NCBI RefSeq assembly: GCF_030547245.1 | Contig: NZ_JAUOQT010000004.1 | Coordinates: 129,001 to 193,000, forward strand | Reading direction: 5' to 3' | DNA from: Oceanihabitans sp. 2_MG-2023 | GTDB lineage: Bacteria; Bacteroidota; Bacteroidia; Flavobacteriales; Flavobacteriaceae | DNA length: 64,000 nucleotides | Shown: one piece after another, positions 25,245 to 36,775 of the stretch | Position numbering within the stretch: the first letter of the stretch is position 1 | Layout: every line of letters begins with the position of its first letter | The notes under the pieces: generated by a model | Seen by the model: the letters and a program-made list of their open reading frames with translations, nothing else | What the model was told of the DNA's origin: nothing | The model's database searches: none | Position numbers and translations under genes: made by a program

Positions 25245-27662
25245 TTATAAACTTTCGTTTTCTAATAATTGATCTAGAGCAACTAAATCTGGAACCAAAA
25301 CTTGTCTTGCTTTACTACCTTCAAACCCACCTACAATTCCAGCAGCTTCTAATTGATCGATTAATCGTCCTGCACGATTGTATCCTAATTTTAGTTTACG
25401 CTGTAATAAGGAAGCAGATCCTTGTTGTGCAATTACAATAAGTTCGGCCGCTTCGCGAAATAGTTTGTCTCTATCGCTTATATCTATATCAAGACTTGTG
25501 CCACTTTCTTCACCAACATATTCTGGAAGTAAATGTGCATCTGGATAAGCCTTTTGCGCACCAATAAAATCTACAATTCTTTCTACTTCGGGAGTATCTA
25601 CAAAAGCACATTGTATACGCACTAACTCGTTTCCTTGTGTATAAAGCATATCTCCACGACCAATAAGTTGGTCTGCTCCAGAGCCATCTAAAATAGTTCT
25701 CGAATCAATTTTACTCGTTACTCTAAATGCGATTCTTGCTGGGAAATTGGCTTTAATAATACCTGTAATTACATTTACAGATGGTCTTTGTGTTGCTATA
25801 ATTAAATGAATACCAATTGCACGAGCTAATTGTGCTAAACGGGCAACCGGAGTTTCGACTTCTTTACCAGCAGTCATAATTAAATCAGCAAACTCATCTA
25901 CCACTAAAACAATATATGGTAAAAAGGCATGGCCATCATTAGGATTTAATTTACGTGCTTTAAATTTAGTATTATACTCTACAATGTTACGACAAAGTGC
26001 ATTTTTAAGCATTTCGTAACGATTGTCCATTTCTATACAAAGCGAGTTAAGGGTGTTAATTACTTTGGTGTTATCAGTAATAATTGCTTCTGCTTCGTCT
26101 GGTAATTTTGCTAAATAATGACGTTCTATTTTATTGAATAATGTAAGTTCTACTTTTTTAGGATCTACCAAAACAAACTTCACTTCTGCAGGGTGTTTTT
26201 TATATAGTAAGGAAGTAAGGACTGCATTTAAACCTACCGATTTACCTTGTCCTGTCGCTCCAGCCATAAGCATGTGTGGCATTTTTGCTAGATCGACAAC
26301 AAAGGTTTCGTTGCTAATGGTTTTACCAAATGCAATAGGTAGTTGCATTTCCGATTTTTGAAATTTTTGCGAAGCAATTACCGATCGCATAGAAACAATA
26401 GTAGAACTTTTGTTTGGCACCTCTATACCAATAGTTCCTTTTCCAGGAATTGGCGCAATAATACGAATACCTAAAGCAGAAAGAGATAGGGCAATATCGT
26501 CTTCTAGGTTTTTAATTTTTGAGATACGTACTCCTGCTTCTGGAACAATTTCGTAAAGTGTGACTGTAGGACCAATGGTAGCCTTGATACTAGAAATTCC
26601 AATTTTATAATTGTTTAAGGTTTCAACAATTCTGTTTTTATTTTCTTCTAGCTCCTCTTGGTTTATAGAAATACCTTCGTTGTCGTATTTTTTTAATAAG
26701 TCTAAAGGAGGAAACTGGTAATTACCAAGTTCTAAGGTTGGATCGAATTGACCAAAATCTTCTACGAGTTTGTTCGCTAGATTGTCGGTTTCCGAAATTT
26801 CTTCAGCTACTTTTTCTACTTCCATAGCAACTTCTTCTTCCTCTTCTTCTTTTGCTATCTCTACTTTAAAGTCGTCTGTTTTAATCTTGGTTTTAGGTTC
26901 TTTTTTTATTTCTGGTTTAATCTCTTGTTGAACTACAATAGGTGCTTCTTTTTGGACATTAACTTGATGCGCTGCTTTAATTTCTTCCGCTTCTGCTGTT
27001 AAATCATTATCTAAAGGAATAAACTCTTCTTTAAAATCGTCTATTTCTTCATTAATTTCTTTTTTTGCTTTTTTGAAGACTTTAGCAAAAGTTTCTACAG
27101 TCATTTTAAAACGTGTCGCTAAATAGGTGATTAGCCCAAAAACAAGTAAAAGTATGGTTCCAATTTTACCAATATAATCTTGTAGAAAGGAATTAATTTC
27201 AAAACCAATAACACCTCCTAATATATCATTTTTATGCGCAAAAAATCCGAAGAGAATAGATAACCAAATCACTATTAAAGTTCCCCAAAACCAATGTTTT
27301 CCTAGTTTTTCTTTTTTTAGGTTTAGTAAAACGTAAACGCCAGAAAGAAAGATGAGGCCAGAAAATATAAAGGAAGCAATACCAAAACCACGCTGGATAA
27401 AAAAGTCGCTTAACCAAACTCCAGATTTACTAAGCCAGTTTTGAGTTTCTACGTTTCTTGATCCAAACTCGGTTAATGTACTTTGGTCTGCTTTTCCTGT
27501 AAAAAAGAAAGATAAAAAAGCGATAAAAAGTAATAAGCCAAGTATAATTAATAAGCTTCCTAAAACCAATTTTTGTTGGTTAGAAAGTTCAAAACTTGGT
27601 GCTTTTAAAGTTTTAGTCTTTTTGGTTGTAGCTTTTGTCGTCTTCGTTTTCTTTTTTGCCAT
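25245..27662 (-). CDS. ftsK: FtsK/SpoIIIE DNA translocase
   Basis: An 805-aa DNA pump for chromosome segregation at division. It has a lysine/threonine-rich N-terminus, four membrane helices (about 28-185), an acidic linker (about 200-290), and the motor domain with Walker A GATGQGKS at about 465 and Walker B VLVVDEFADLIM. A C-terminal winged-helix gamma domain (about 735-800) reads LLQRKLKLGYNRAGRLIDQL. It forms a hexamer that moves along oriented DNA sequences to the dif site. It heads the ftsK-lolA-permease-ribB operon and is preceded by dgkA and tpx. Confidence 0.95.
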   Translation of the reverse strand: MAKKKTKTTKATTKKTKTLKAPSFELSNQQKLVLGSLLIILGLLLFIAFLSFFFTGKADQSTLTEFGSRNVETQNWLSKSGVWLSDFFIQRGFGIASFIFSGLIFLSGVYVLLNLKKEKLGKHWFWGTLIVIWLSILFGFFAHKNDILGGVIGFEINSFLQDYIGKIGTILLLVFGLITYLATRFKMTVETFAKVFKKAKKEINEEIDDFKEEFIPLDNDLTAEAEEIKAAHQVNVQKEAPIVVQQEIKPEIKKEPKTKIKTDDFKVEIAKEEEEEEVAMEVEKVAEEISETDNLANKLVEDFGQFDPTLELGNYQFPPLDLLKKYDNEGISINQEELEENKNRIVETLNNYKIGISSIKATIGPTVTLYEIVPEAGVRISKIKNLEDDIALSLSALGIRIIAPIPGKGTIGIEVPNKSSTIVSMRSVIASQKFQKSEMQLPIAFGKTISNETFVVDLAKMPHMLMAGATGQGKSVGLNAVLTSLLYKKHPAEVKFVLVDPKKVELTLFNKIERHYLAKLPDEAEAIITDNTKVINTLNSLCIEMDNRYEMLKNALCRNIVEYNTKFKARKLNPNDGHAFLPYIVLVVDEFADLIMTAGKEVETPVARLAQLARAIGIHLIIATQRPSVNVITGIIKANFPARIAFRVTSKIDSRTILDGSGADQLIGRGDMLYTQGNELVRIQCAFVDTPEVERIVDFIGAQKAYPDAHLLPEYVGEESGTSLDIDISDRDKLFREAAELIVIAQQGSASLLQRKLKLGYNRAGRLIDQLEAAGIVGGFEGSKARQVLVPDLVALDQLLENESL

Positions 27663-27819
27663 ATTTATTTTCCGCGAAAGTGAAAATCTTTAATTTCTAA
27701 TTGTGATCTATATATTTTGTATAGATGGAAAACAAAAATACAAATTACAAATGGTAACGAAACTTTATTCTAAAAAATTGTAAACAATGTTTTCAAGAAA
27801 ATGAATTCGGAAGGAGGTA

Positions 27820-28188
27820 TTAAAAAATTTTTGGTAAATAAATAATACAACCAATAATAGATGCTGCAATAGCAAAAATAAAAACAGCCCCTGCTGCTAG
27901 ATCTTTAATGAGTCCTATTTTGCTGTGGTATTCTGGATGAATAAAATTTGCAATTTCTTCAATAGCAGTATTTAACCCTTCAAAAGCCATAATAAGGGCA
28001 ATGCAAAATATTTGAATAATCCATTCGGTTGCAGAAAGTTGGTAATAAAATCCAAGAATGGTCATAATAGTACCAATACAAAATTGTACTTTAATACTGT
28101 TTTCTGTAGTTATTAATAAAAAGGCACCTTTAAAAGCATATTTTACACTTTTAAGTCTGTTTACAAGAAAAGATTCTTTTTTGGTCAT
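27820..28188 (-). CDS. dgkA: Diacylglycerol kinase family protein
   Basis: A 122-aa membrane enzyme of the prokaryotic DagK family: three membrane helices, with the signature FEGLNTAIEEIANFIHPEYHSKIGLIKDLAAGAV (active-site Glu and the KDLAAGAV segment) at about residues 65-100. It phosphorylates diacylglycerol or undecaprenol; small DagK enzymes of Gram-positive bacteria use undecaprenol. It follows tpx by 39 bases and is probably co-transcribed with it. Confidence 0.9.
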   Translation of the reverse strand: MTKKESFLVNRLKSVKYAFKGAFLLITTENSIKVQFCIGTIMTILGFYYQLSATEWIIQIFCIALIMAFEGLNTAIEEIANFIHPEYHSKIGLIKDLAAGAVFIFAIAASIIGCIIYLPKIF

Positions 28189-28227
28189 TTTAAAACTTTT
28201 AAAACTGCCTCCTTATTATAGATCAAA

Positions 28228-28728
28228 TTATTTTAATGCTTCTAGTGCAGCTTTATAATTTGGCTCATCAGCAACTTCTTGTACTTGCTCAGTGTATTTT
28301 ACTACTCCGTTTTCATCTAAAACTACGACACATCTAGAATGTAATCCTTCAAATTTTCCAGTAGCAAATTCTAAACCATAGTCTTTACCAAACTGTCCTG
28401 TATTGAAATCGGATAACATGATAACGTTTTCTATACCTTCAGCTCCACAAAAACGTGCTTGAGCAAAAGGTAAATCTCTAGATATACAAAGAATTTTAGT
28501 GTTTTCGACTTCGGAAGCTTCTTTATTAAAAGTACGTACAGATGTAGCACAAGTACCTGTATCTACACTAGGAAAAATATTTAATACGACTTTATTTCCT
28601 TTTAAATCTGAAAGTTTTTGCGAAGATAAATCACTTACTGTTAATGTAAATTCTGGAGCTTTGTCTCCAACTGTTGGTAAACTACCACTCGTTTCTACAG
28701 GTGCACCACCTAATGTTATTTTAGCCAT
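28228..28728 (-). CDS. tpx: Thiol peroxidase
   Basis: A 166-aa atypical 2-Cys peroxiredoxin. The start MAKITLGGAPVETSGSLPTVG is typical; a TTG two codons upstream is not needed. The peroxidatic cysteine is in SVDTGTCATSVRTFN at about 61 and the resolving cysteine in DLPFAQARFCG at about 95, both intact. It reduces hydroperoxides in the periplasm or cytoplasm with thioredoxin. It precedes dgkA. Confidence 0.95.
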   Translation of the reverse strand: MAKITLGGAPVETSGSLPTVGDKAPEFTLTVSDLSSQKLSDLKGNKVVLNIFPSVDTGTCATSVRTFNKEASEVENTKILCISRDLPFAQARFCGAEGIENVIMLSDFNTGQFGKDYGLEFATGKFEGLHSRCVVVLDENGVVKYTEQVQEVADEPNYKAALEALK

Positions 28729-28961
28729 TTTCAAGTTTTTTTATTAAAGTATAAAATTAAGAATAATTACCTGCTAATGCTATCTAGTTCCTTTTTTTTT
28801 TATTTTTTTTGAAATTATCAACTGCTTGAATTTAATGTGTTTAGCAATAAGAGGCTCGTTAATTTCTTGTTAAAGCCGTGCTATTTAAAAAACCGGCTTT
28901 TATTAATCTTCGTTTATATAACTGTAAACAATAAAATAACAAGTATTAAAAACCAAAAATT

Positions 28962-29540
28962 ATGAAAATTTCAAAAGTATTAAAGTCCACATTATTTACA
29001 ATAGTATTATTTACTTCTATTAGTGGTTTTTCGCAAGAAAAAATGAAGAAAGAGAAAAGTGTTATGGTTGGTGGTGCGGCAATGTATCCAAGTAAAAACA
29101 TAGTAGAAAACGCAGTAAATTCTAAAGACCATACCACTTTAGTTGCAGCAGTAAAAGCTGCAGAGTTAGTAGATGTATTATCTAGTGAAGGGCCTTTTAC
29201 AGTATTTGCTCCTACAAATGAAGCTTTTGCAAAATTACCAAAAGGTACAGTAGAAACATTATTAATGAAAGAAAACAAAAAAACACTACAAACCGTATTA
29301 ACCTATCACGTAGTTGCTGGAAAATGGAATGCAGAAGATGTATTAGAGCTGATTAAAAAAGGAAAAGGAAAAGCTGTAATTGAAACCGTTAGTGGTGGTA
29401 TGATTACCGCTTGGTTAAAAGGAAAAGACGTTTATGTTACTGATGCAAATGGAAATTCAGCAAAAATTACAATTGCCGATGTAAATCAATCTAATGGCGT
29501 TATTCATGTCGTTGATACCGTATTATTACCAAAATCTTAG
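28962..29540 (+). CDS. Secreted fasciclin domain protein
   Basis: A 192-aa protein with a signal peptide (residues 1-24, ending GFSQE) and one fasciclin (FAS1) domain: NAVNSKDHTTLVAAVKAA, GPFTVFAPTNEAFAKLPKGT, LTYHVVAGKW and NGVIHVVDTVLLP. FAS1 domains mediate adhesion or bind small ligands at the cell surface; no enzyme role is known. It is transcribed alone, with a terminator. Confidence 0.9.
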   Translation: MKISKVLKSTLFTIVLFTSISGFSQEKMKKEKSVMVGGAAMYPSKNIVENAVNSKDHTTLVAAVKAAELVDVLSSEGPFTVFAPTNEAFAKLPKGTVETLLMKENKKTLQTVLTYHVVAGKWNAEDVLELIKKGKGKAVIETVSGGMITAWLKGKDVYVTDANGNSAKITIADVNQSNGVIHVVDTVLLPKS

Positions 29541-29570
29541 TTTTTGGGGATTAATTAAGTTTGGTTAATG

Positions 29571-29601
29571 AAAAGCTACTTCTTTTGAAGTGGCTTTTTT
29601 A
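29571..29601 (+). terminator. Terminator after the fasciclin gene
   Basis: AAAAGCTACTTC-TTTT-GAAGTGGCTTTTTT. Confidence 0.8.
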
Positions 29602-29752
29602 TATTTAAACATAGTGTGTGTTTATGGGTAAATGAAAAACAATAGTTTTAAGCTATCGGTAAATAGGGACAATCAATTTTTTATATCTTAATTTTAGAGG
29701 ATAAATAACTAATTTTATTTTCGATTTAAAATGTTAATTTAAAAAAATATAA

Positions 29753-31930
<2,178 letters not shown>

Positions 31931-31950
31931 TAATAAAACATATAGATTTT

Positions 31951-31984
31951 AAAGGGATGGATTTAAAAATTCATTCCTTTTTTA
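31951..31984 (+). terminator. Weak terminator/attenuator between katG and the ankyrin gene
   Basis: AAAGGGATGGAT and ATTCATTCCTTT pair over 12 positions with two G-T wobbles, followed by TTTTATT. It would allow partial read-through into the ankyrin gene 16 bases downstream. Confidence 0.55.
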
Positions 31985-31999
31985 TTGAAAAAGTATAGC

Positions 32000-32470
32000 A
32001 TGAAAAATATAGATCAGATTTTTGAAAGCATAAAAAATAACGATAATAGCACTTTAAATGCATTGTTGTCTGAAAATTCTAGGTTGGCTGAAGCTAAAGA
32101 TCAACGTGGATTTACACCATTAATTTTGGCCACCTATTTTGATAACGAAGCTGCTACTAAAATCTTAGTTGAGAATAATGCACCTATAAATGATAAAGAT
32201 GCCTCCGGAAATACCGCATTAATTGGTGTAAGTTTTAAAGGGAATGCTCCTTTTGCGAAGTATTTAATAGAAAACGGAGCAGATATAAATGCTGTAAATA
32301 ACCATGGAACGACTGCTTTGACCTTTGCTACTCAATATAATAAAGTAGCTCTTGTGAAGTTGCTTTTAGAACAGAAAGCAGATGTAACCATTAAAGATAA
32401 CGAAGGTAAAACAGCTTTAGAATATGCTAAAGCGAAAGGATTTAGTGAGATTATTTCTTTGTTAATGTAG
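32000..32470 (+). CDS. Ankyrin repeat protein
   Basis: A 156-aa protein with four ankyrin repeats between residues 35 and 155, each with a G-TPL/TAL turn (RGFTPLILATYF, SGNTALIGVSF, HGTTALTFATQY, EGKTALEYAKA). No signal peptide, so cytoplasmic. The ATG at 32000 is used; a TTG at 31985 lies in the terminator tail. Ankyrin genes next to catalase genes are known, for example AnkB with KatB in Pseudomonas, where the ankyrin protein supports catalase activity. A helper role for KatG is likely but unproven. Confidence 0.85.
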   Translation: MKNIDQIFESIKNNDNSTLNALLSENSRLAEAKDQRGFTPLILATYFDNEAATKILVENNAPINDKDASGNTALIGVSFKGNAPFAKYLIENGADINAVNNHGTTALTFATQYNKVALVKLLLEQKADVTIKDNEGKTALEYAKAKGFSEIISLLM

Positions 32471-32503
32471 TTGTTTTATTAAACACAAGCTGCTATTATA
32501 CTT

Positions 32504-32535
32504 AAAAACCACTTTGAAAGAACAAAGTGGTTTTT
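32504..32535. terminator. Bidirectional terminator between ankyrin and alginate lyase genes
   Basis: AAAAACCACTTTG-AAAGAA-CAAAGTGGTTTTT: perfect 13-bp stem with A/T runs on both sides, serving both convergent genes. Confidence 0.9.
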
Positions 32536-32555
32536 AATATTAGGTATAATTTTAG

Positions 32556-33653
32556 TTAATCATTTTTTGTGAAATAACCTTCGTTAGAAACAGCAGCTTC
32601 ACTTACAGAAATACTTCCCTTTTTAAACCAAACTTCTGCATAGTTTCCATCTGCATATTGTTTTTGAATATCACCACCATGTGTTTCTGCGCCTGAGCAC
32701 CAGTTTTTGTTCACGTCTGGAGATTTCCCATTGGTTTGGTTATAGCAACCAAGTTTAAAAAAACAACCTTCTCCTGTATAGGCTTCCGGACGCTCTACAC
32801 CATCTTGACCAATAGGGAAAAATAATTTTTGTGTTTGTTCTGGTATGTTTGCTTTTTTAGCGTATTCCGACACTACTAAGTTTTTAGTAAACGTTTTTGT
32901 CTCATGTCCTGGACTAGTAAAAATTAAGTTCATAATTCCGTCTTTTACTTCCACAGAATAGCTAAACTCTTCGCCTAACTTTATACCATCTTTAGCTTCT
33001 TCAGGATAGGTGTTTGCATCACTACCAACCACAGAAAAGTCGTTACCCCATACGGCGGAAGAATAGTCCCAACGTTTTGCGTTATCGTCTCCAGCTGTAT
33101 TAATTTCATAATGCCAGAAAACAGAACCTTTACTGTGCCCAGGGAATTTTTTGTAAAATATTTTAAGCGGCTCATTTTCAAATGCATCAGCACTATGAAT
33201 CTGACCTACAACAACAGCATGAGATGCTGCTACTCGCGCATCACCAGTTGCAGATACATTCATTACTTTAAGTGTAGCTGTTAATTTATCGTTCGCCGTT
33301 TTTGGATACCATTTTTTGGTTTGCGCTAACTCGGTTCTTGTATTGTTTGAAGTTCCGTGTGTGTCTCCTCCATTTGGGGCTTTAAAAACAACCCAATCAT
33401 TGGTGCCATCATTGGTAGTGTAAAAGAAATCTTTATTCTCAAAATTATTTACAATACCAGCATTTGAACCATCTCCTAAGATTAATTTCCATTGGTCAAA
33501 AAATGGAATAACGTCATTAGCGTAAACGGTTTTAGAGGTTACAATTTCTTCTTTTTGTTTCGAGTTTTTAGTTTCGCTTTTACAGCTATTTAATACAATA
33601 AATAAACTAAGTACAAAGCAAGTTGAAAGAAATGACAAGCGTTTTTTGATCAT
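32556..33653 (-). CDS. Polysaccharide lyase family 7 (alginate lyase) lipoprotein
   Basis: A 365-aa lipoprotein (lipobox LNSC, cysteine at about 24) with a PL7 jelly-roll domain. The three PL7 signature strands are visible: NTRTELAQ (usual RTELR), VVGQIHSAD (QIH), and CFFKLGCYNQT (usual YFKAGxYxQ). The usual second arginine in RTELR is Q. It probably cleaves alginate from brown algae by beta-elimination and is anchored in the outer membrane or periplasm. It is solitary; no other polysaccharide utilisation genes (SusCD) are in the window. Confidence 0.85.
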   Translation of the reverse strand: MIKKRLSFLSTCFVLSLFIVLNSCKSETKNSKQKEEIVTSKTVYANDVIPFFDQWKLILGDGSNAGIVNNFENKDFFYTTNDGTNDWVVFKAPNGGDTHGTSNNTRTELAQTKKWYPKTANDKLTATLKVMNVSATGDARVAASHAVVVGQIHSADAFENEPLKIFYKKFPGHSKGSVFWHYEINTAGDDNAKRWDYSSAVWGNDFSVVGSDANTYPEEAKDGIKLGEEFSYSVEVKDGIMNLIFTSPGHETKTFTKNLVVSEYAKKANIPEQTQKLFFPIGQDGVERPEAYTGEGCFFKLGCYNQTNGKSPDVNKNWCSGAETHGGDIQKQYADGNYAEVWFKKGSISVSEAAVSNEGYFTKND

Positions 33654-33726
33654 GATTTATGGTTTTTTATTTTTTAATAGAATGTAAGGTATATAAAAAT
33701 TGGTTAACCAATTAATTTTTAGACAT

Positions 33727-33762
33727 AAAAAAACCACCTAATTTTCATAAAGTGGTTTTTTT
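33727..33762 (-). terminator. Terminator of the peroxiredoxin operon
   Basis: AAAAAAACCAC (33727-33737) pairs with GTGGTTTTTTT (33752-33762); T run on the minus strand. Confidence 0.85.
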
Positions 33763-33786
33763 GAACTAATTTTCTTTTTCTTATGC

Positions 33787-34044
33787 TTATTTATCAATGG
33801 ATCCTAAAACACGTTTCATAAAAGAATTAACGGCCTCTTTTTTAGGAGTTCCTTCTTTAATCATTTTGTTTACTTCTATTGCGCCATACATATTAGAGAT
33901 TAATTCTCCAATAACATCTAGTTCTTCATCCTTTAAAGAGGAAACTTCGGTTAATGCTTCTAGCGTTTCAATGGTTTCTACAATATAGTCTTCGTCATTG
34001 TCTTCTATAAATTGCGCTAAGTGTTTTATTACTGGTAATTTCAT
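33787..34044 (-). CDS. DUF6952-type small protein
   Basis: An 85-aa acidic helical protein beginning MKLPVIKHLAQFIEDNDEDYI and with EVSSLKDEELDVIGELISNM. It matches my memory of the DUF6952 family, found in flavobacteria next to peroxiredoxin/thioredoxin genes. Function unknown. It is the last gene of the operon and is 46 bases after the thioredoxin gene. Confidence 0.75.
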   Translation of the reverse strand: MKLPVIKHLAQFIEDNDEDYIVETIETLEALTEVSSLKDEELDVIGELISNMYGAIEVNKMIKEGTPKKEAVNSFMKRVLGSIDK

Positions 34045-34090
34045 TGATAATTTATTTTTGTTTCCGTGAAAACGGAACCTAATTAAGTTG

Positions 34091-34399
34091 TTATACTACT
34101 TCGTTTACTAATTCTTTTAAAACGTCGAATTTGTTAGTCTGAACTTGATTCACAAAATCACCTTTTTTAAAAGTTGCAAATGTTGGTAAATTATCTACTG
34201 TAGCTAATTTTCTAGATTCCGGAAATTTTTCCGCGTCAGCGATAACAAACGTAATATTTTCTAACTCGCCAGCTAATTTCTTAACTTTTGGTTTCATAAT
34301 ACGACAGTTACCACACCAAGTTGCTGAATATTGCACAACAACGGTTTCGTTAGCAGCAATAATTTCGTTTAGATTATCTTGACTTAATTCTTGCACCAT
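34091..34399 (-). CDS. Thioredoxin family protein
   Basis: A 102-aa cytoplasmic thioredoxin with the active site ATWCGNCRIMKPKV (CGNC instead of CGPC) and a cis-proline loop DNLPTFATFKKG. Only six bases separate it from the peroxiredoxin gene, so it is likely the dedicated reductant of that enzyme. The changed CxxC middle residues would shift its redox potential. Confidence 0.9.
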   Translation of the reverse strand: MVQELSQDNLNEIIAANETVVVQYSATWCGNCRIMKPKVKKLAGELENITFVIADAEKFPESRKLATVDNLPTFATFKKGDFVNQVQTNKFDVLKELVNEVV

Positions 34400-34405
34400 G
34401 ATGTA

Positions 34406-35050
34406 TTAGTTTACGTGATTTGCTAAATATGCTGCAGTACCAATACGGTTAGCGCTCATAGCATCTTTACCTTCTTCCCAGTTTGCAGGACAAACTTCTC
34501 CTTTTTCTTGTACGTGCGTTAATGCATCGATAATACGTAAAAACTCGTTTACGTTTCTACCAATTGGCATATTGTTTACACCTTCGTGTTGTACTACACC
34601 ATCTTCGTCAATAACGTAAGTAGCTCTATAGGTTACGTTGTCTCCTTCAACAGTTACAACACCTGTTTCTTCGTTATATTTTTCGTTTGTGATATCTAAA
34701 ATTCCTAGAGTAGAAGCAAGATTACGATTAGAATCTGCAAGAATAGGGTAAGTAACACCTTCGATTCCGCCATTATCTTTAGGTGTGTTTAACCATGCAA
34801 AGTGTACTTCAGGAGTATCACATGATGCACCAATTACGATAGTGTTTCTTTTTTCAAATTCTGCTTTAGCAGCTTCAAAAGCATGAAGTTCTGTTGGACA
34901 AACAAAAGTAAAATCTTTTGGATACCAGAATAATAATACTTTTTTCTTGTTGTTTTTTGCTTCTTCAAGAACGTTTAATTTAAAGGTGTCCCCCATTTCG
35001 TTCATTGCATCTACATTTAAATCTGGAAATTGTTTTCCTACTATAGCCAT
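34406..35050 (-). CDS. Typical 2-Cys peroxiredoxin (AhpC/Prx1 family)
   Basis: A 214-aa peroxiredoxin starting MAIVGKQFPDLNV; an upstream in-frame ATG at 35104 is beyond the transcription start and is rejected. The peroxidatic cysteine lies in WYPKDFTFVCPTELHAF and the resolving cysteine in GEVCPANWEEGKDAM. It reduces peroxides, peroxynitrite or organic hydroperoxides. A strong promoter precedes it and the thioredoxin gene follows closely. No AhpF reductase is nearby. Confidence 0.92.
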   Translation of the reverse strand: MAIVGKQFPDLNVDAMNEMGDTFKLNVLEEAKNNKKKVLLFWYPKDFTFVCPTELHAFEAAKAEFEKRNTIVIGASCDTPEVHFAWLNTPKDNGGIEGVTYPILADSNRNLASTLGILDITNEKYNEETGVVTVEGDNVTYRATYVIDEDGVVQHEGVNNMPIGRNVNEFLRIIDALTHVQEKGEVCPANWEEGKDAMSANRIGTAAYLANHVN

Positions 35051-35093
35051 TACTTTAAAAATTTTATAATTATTATATTGTTTTTTCAGTGTG

Positions 35094-35123
35094 CAAAGAT
35101 ACATTGGAACAACAAAAAAACAA
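35094..35123 (-). promoter_or_regulatory. Promoter of the peroxiredoxin operon
   Basis: On the minus strand TTG (35121-35123) and TATCTTTG (35094-35101) are 19 bases apart, a full match to the Bacteroidota consensus; the start codon is 43 bases downstream. Confidence 0.8.
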
Positions 35124-35197
35124 GCCTAATAAAATTTTAAAATCTTATTAGGCTATAAATTTTTGTTATAGTAAATAGAAAAAGGAATTATTTATTG

Positions 35198-36664
35198 TTA
35201 TTTCGATTTGAGTTGTCTTATTTTAATATTAAGTGCAGCAAAAAATAAGGTTGTAAAAGGACTGAGCCAATTAAATATAGCGTAAACAAAATATTCACCA
35301 ACGCCAACACCTAAAACACCAGATTGGTATGCACCACAAGTATTCCAAGGGATAAGAACAGAGGTTACTGTACCAGAATCTTCTAATGTTCGACTTAAAT
35401 TTTCTGGAGCAAGACCTTTATCTTCATATGCTTTTTTAAACATTTTCCCAGGAATTACTAATGCTAAATATTGGTCGGATGCAATTGCATTTAAACCTAA
35501 ACAACTAATTACGGTACTTGCAAATAAACCAAATACAGTTGTCGCTAATTTTAAAAGTTCTTTCGTAATTCTAGATAAGGCACCAATGGCATCCATAATA
35601 CCACCAAATACCATGGCACAACAAATTAAATAGATGGTCCATAGCATACCTTTCATGCCACCAGCAGAAAACAAATCGTTTAGTTTTTCATTGTCTGTAG
35701 AAATTTGTGTGTCTGTAAAAACAGAATTAATTATTGCTGTAAAACTGGAATCTGATAAAGCTTTTAGGACATCCGATTGAAAAATAAAAGCAAAAACAGC
35801 GGCAAGTAAAACACCGGAAGTTAAAGCTATTAAAGGTTTTGTTTTTAATAATATAAGTGCAATTACTCCAACAGGAACAATAAATAATAATGGAGTAATA
35901 TTAAAAGTACTTTTTATGCTAGTTAATAAACCACTTATATCTGCACTACCACTAGTATCAATTGTAGCACTCATAATAGCAAACGCTATTAGTGTAATGA
36001 TTACGGTTGGTATAGTTGTAAAGGTCATGTATCTAATATGAGTAAACAAATCGGTTCCAGCCATTGCAGGAGCAAGGTTTGTTGTATCACTAAGCGGTGA
36101 CATTTTATCTCCAAAATACGCCCCAGAAATTACGGCTCCAGCAATCATTCCTGGGTTTATACCAAGAGCAGAACCAATACCAATTAGTGCAATACCAACG
36201 GTTGCAGAGGTGGTCCATGAACTACCAGTAGCAATAGAAATGATTGCACAAATAATTACCGAGGCTGGTAAAAATATAGCAGGACTTAATACTTGTAAAC
36301 CATAATAAACCATTGCAGGAATCACGCCACTAACTAGCCAAGTTCCTGCTAATGCACCAACAAGAAAAAGTATCATGATGGGAACAAAAACACTTTTAAG
36401 GTTTTCTAAAACTTCTTTAAACATTGTTAATGGAGTAACTTTATTAAATAAACCATCCATAAAAGCAACAAAACCACCAATTAATAAAATGATTTGATTA
36501 GAATAATCTCCAAACATTGCACCATCAGCAAAAAATATGTTGTATGCCAATAGTCCCATTAAAATAACTACAGGAATAAGAGCCTCCCAAATATTAAGTT
36601 CTTTATTATCTATTATTTTTTGATCTTGAATGTTAATTTCGGAAAGATTATCGTTTTCTTGCAT
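35198..36664 (-). CDS. Na+/H+ antiporter NhaC family protein
   Basis: A 488-aa membrane protein with about 11-12 helices. Family marks include ATGSSWTTSATVGIALIGIG, AVISGAYFGDKMSPLSDTTN and LEDSGTVTSVLIPWNTCGAY. It exchanges sodium for protons, or related ions, at the inner membrane. The ATG at 36664 (MQENDN) is used; an upstream ATG at 36718 would add 18 residues. The gene stands alone. Confidence 0.88.
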   Translation of the reverse strand: MQENDNLSEINIQDQKIIDNKELNIWEALIPVVILMGLLAYNIFFADGAMFGDYSNQIILLIGGFVAFMDGLFNKVTPLTMFKEVLENLKSVFVPIMILFLVGALAGTWLVSGVIPAMVYYGLQVLSPAIFLPASVIICAIISIATGSSWTTSATVGIALIGIGSALGINPGMIAGAVISGAYFGDKMSPLSDTTNLAPAMAGTDLFTHIRYMTFTTIPTVIITLIAFAIMSATIDTSGSADISGLLTSIKSTFNITPLLFIVPVGVIALILLKTKPLIALTSGVLLAAVFAFIFQSDVLKALSDSSFTAIINSVFTDTQISTDNEKLNDLFSAGGMKGMLWTIYLICCAMVFGGIMDAIGALSRITKELLKLATTVFGLFASTVISCLGLNAIASDQYLALVIPGKMFKKAYEDKGLAPENLSRTLEDSGTVTSVLIPWNTCGAYQSGVLGVGVGEYFVYAIFNWLSPFTTLFFAALNIKIRQLKSK

Positions 36665-36775
36665 GAATGTAGTTGGTTTTAGAAATGTAATGTTACGATT
36701 TTCATTAAAAGTATGCAAATGCCAAAAAGGTCTGAATTTTTTTTCAGACCTTTTCCTTTATTAAAACAAATGTAA

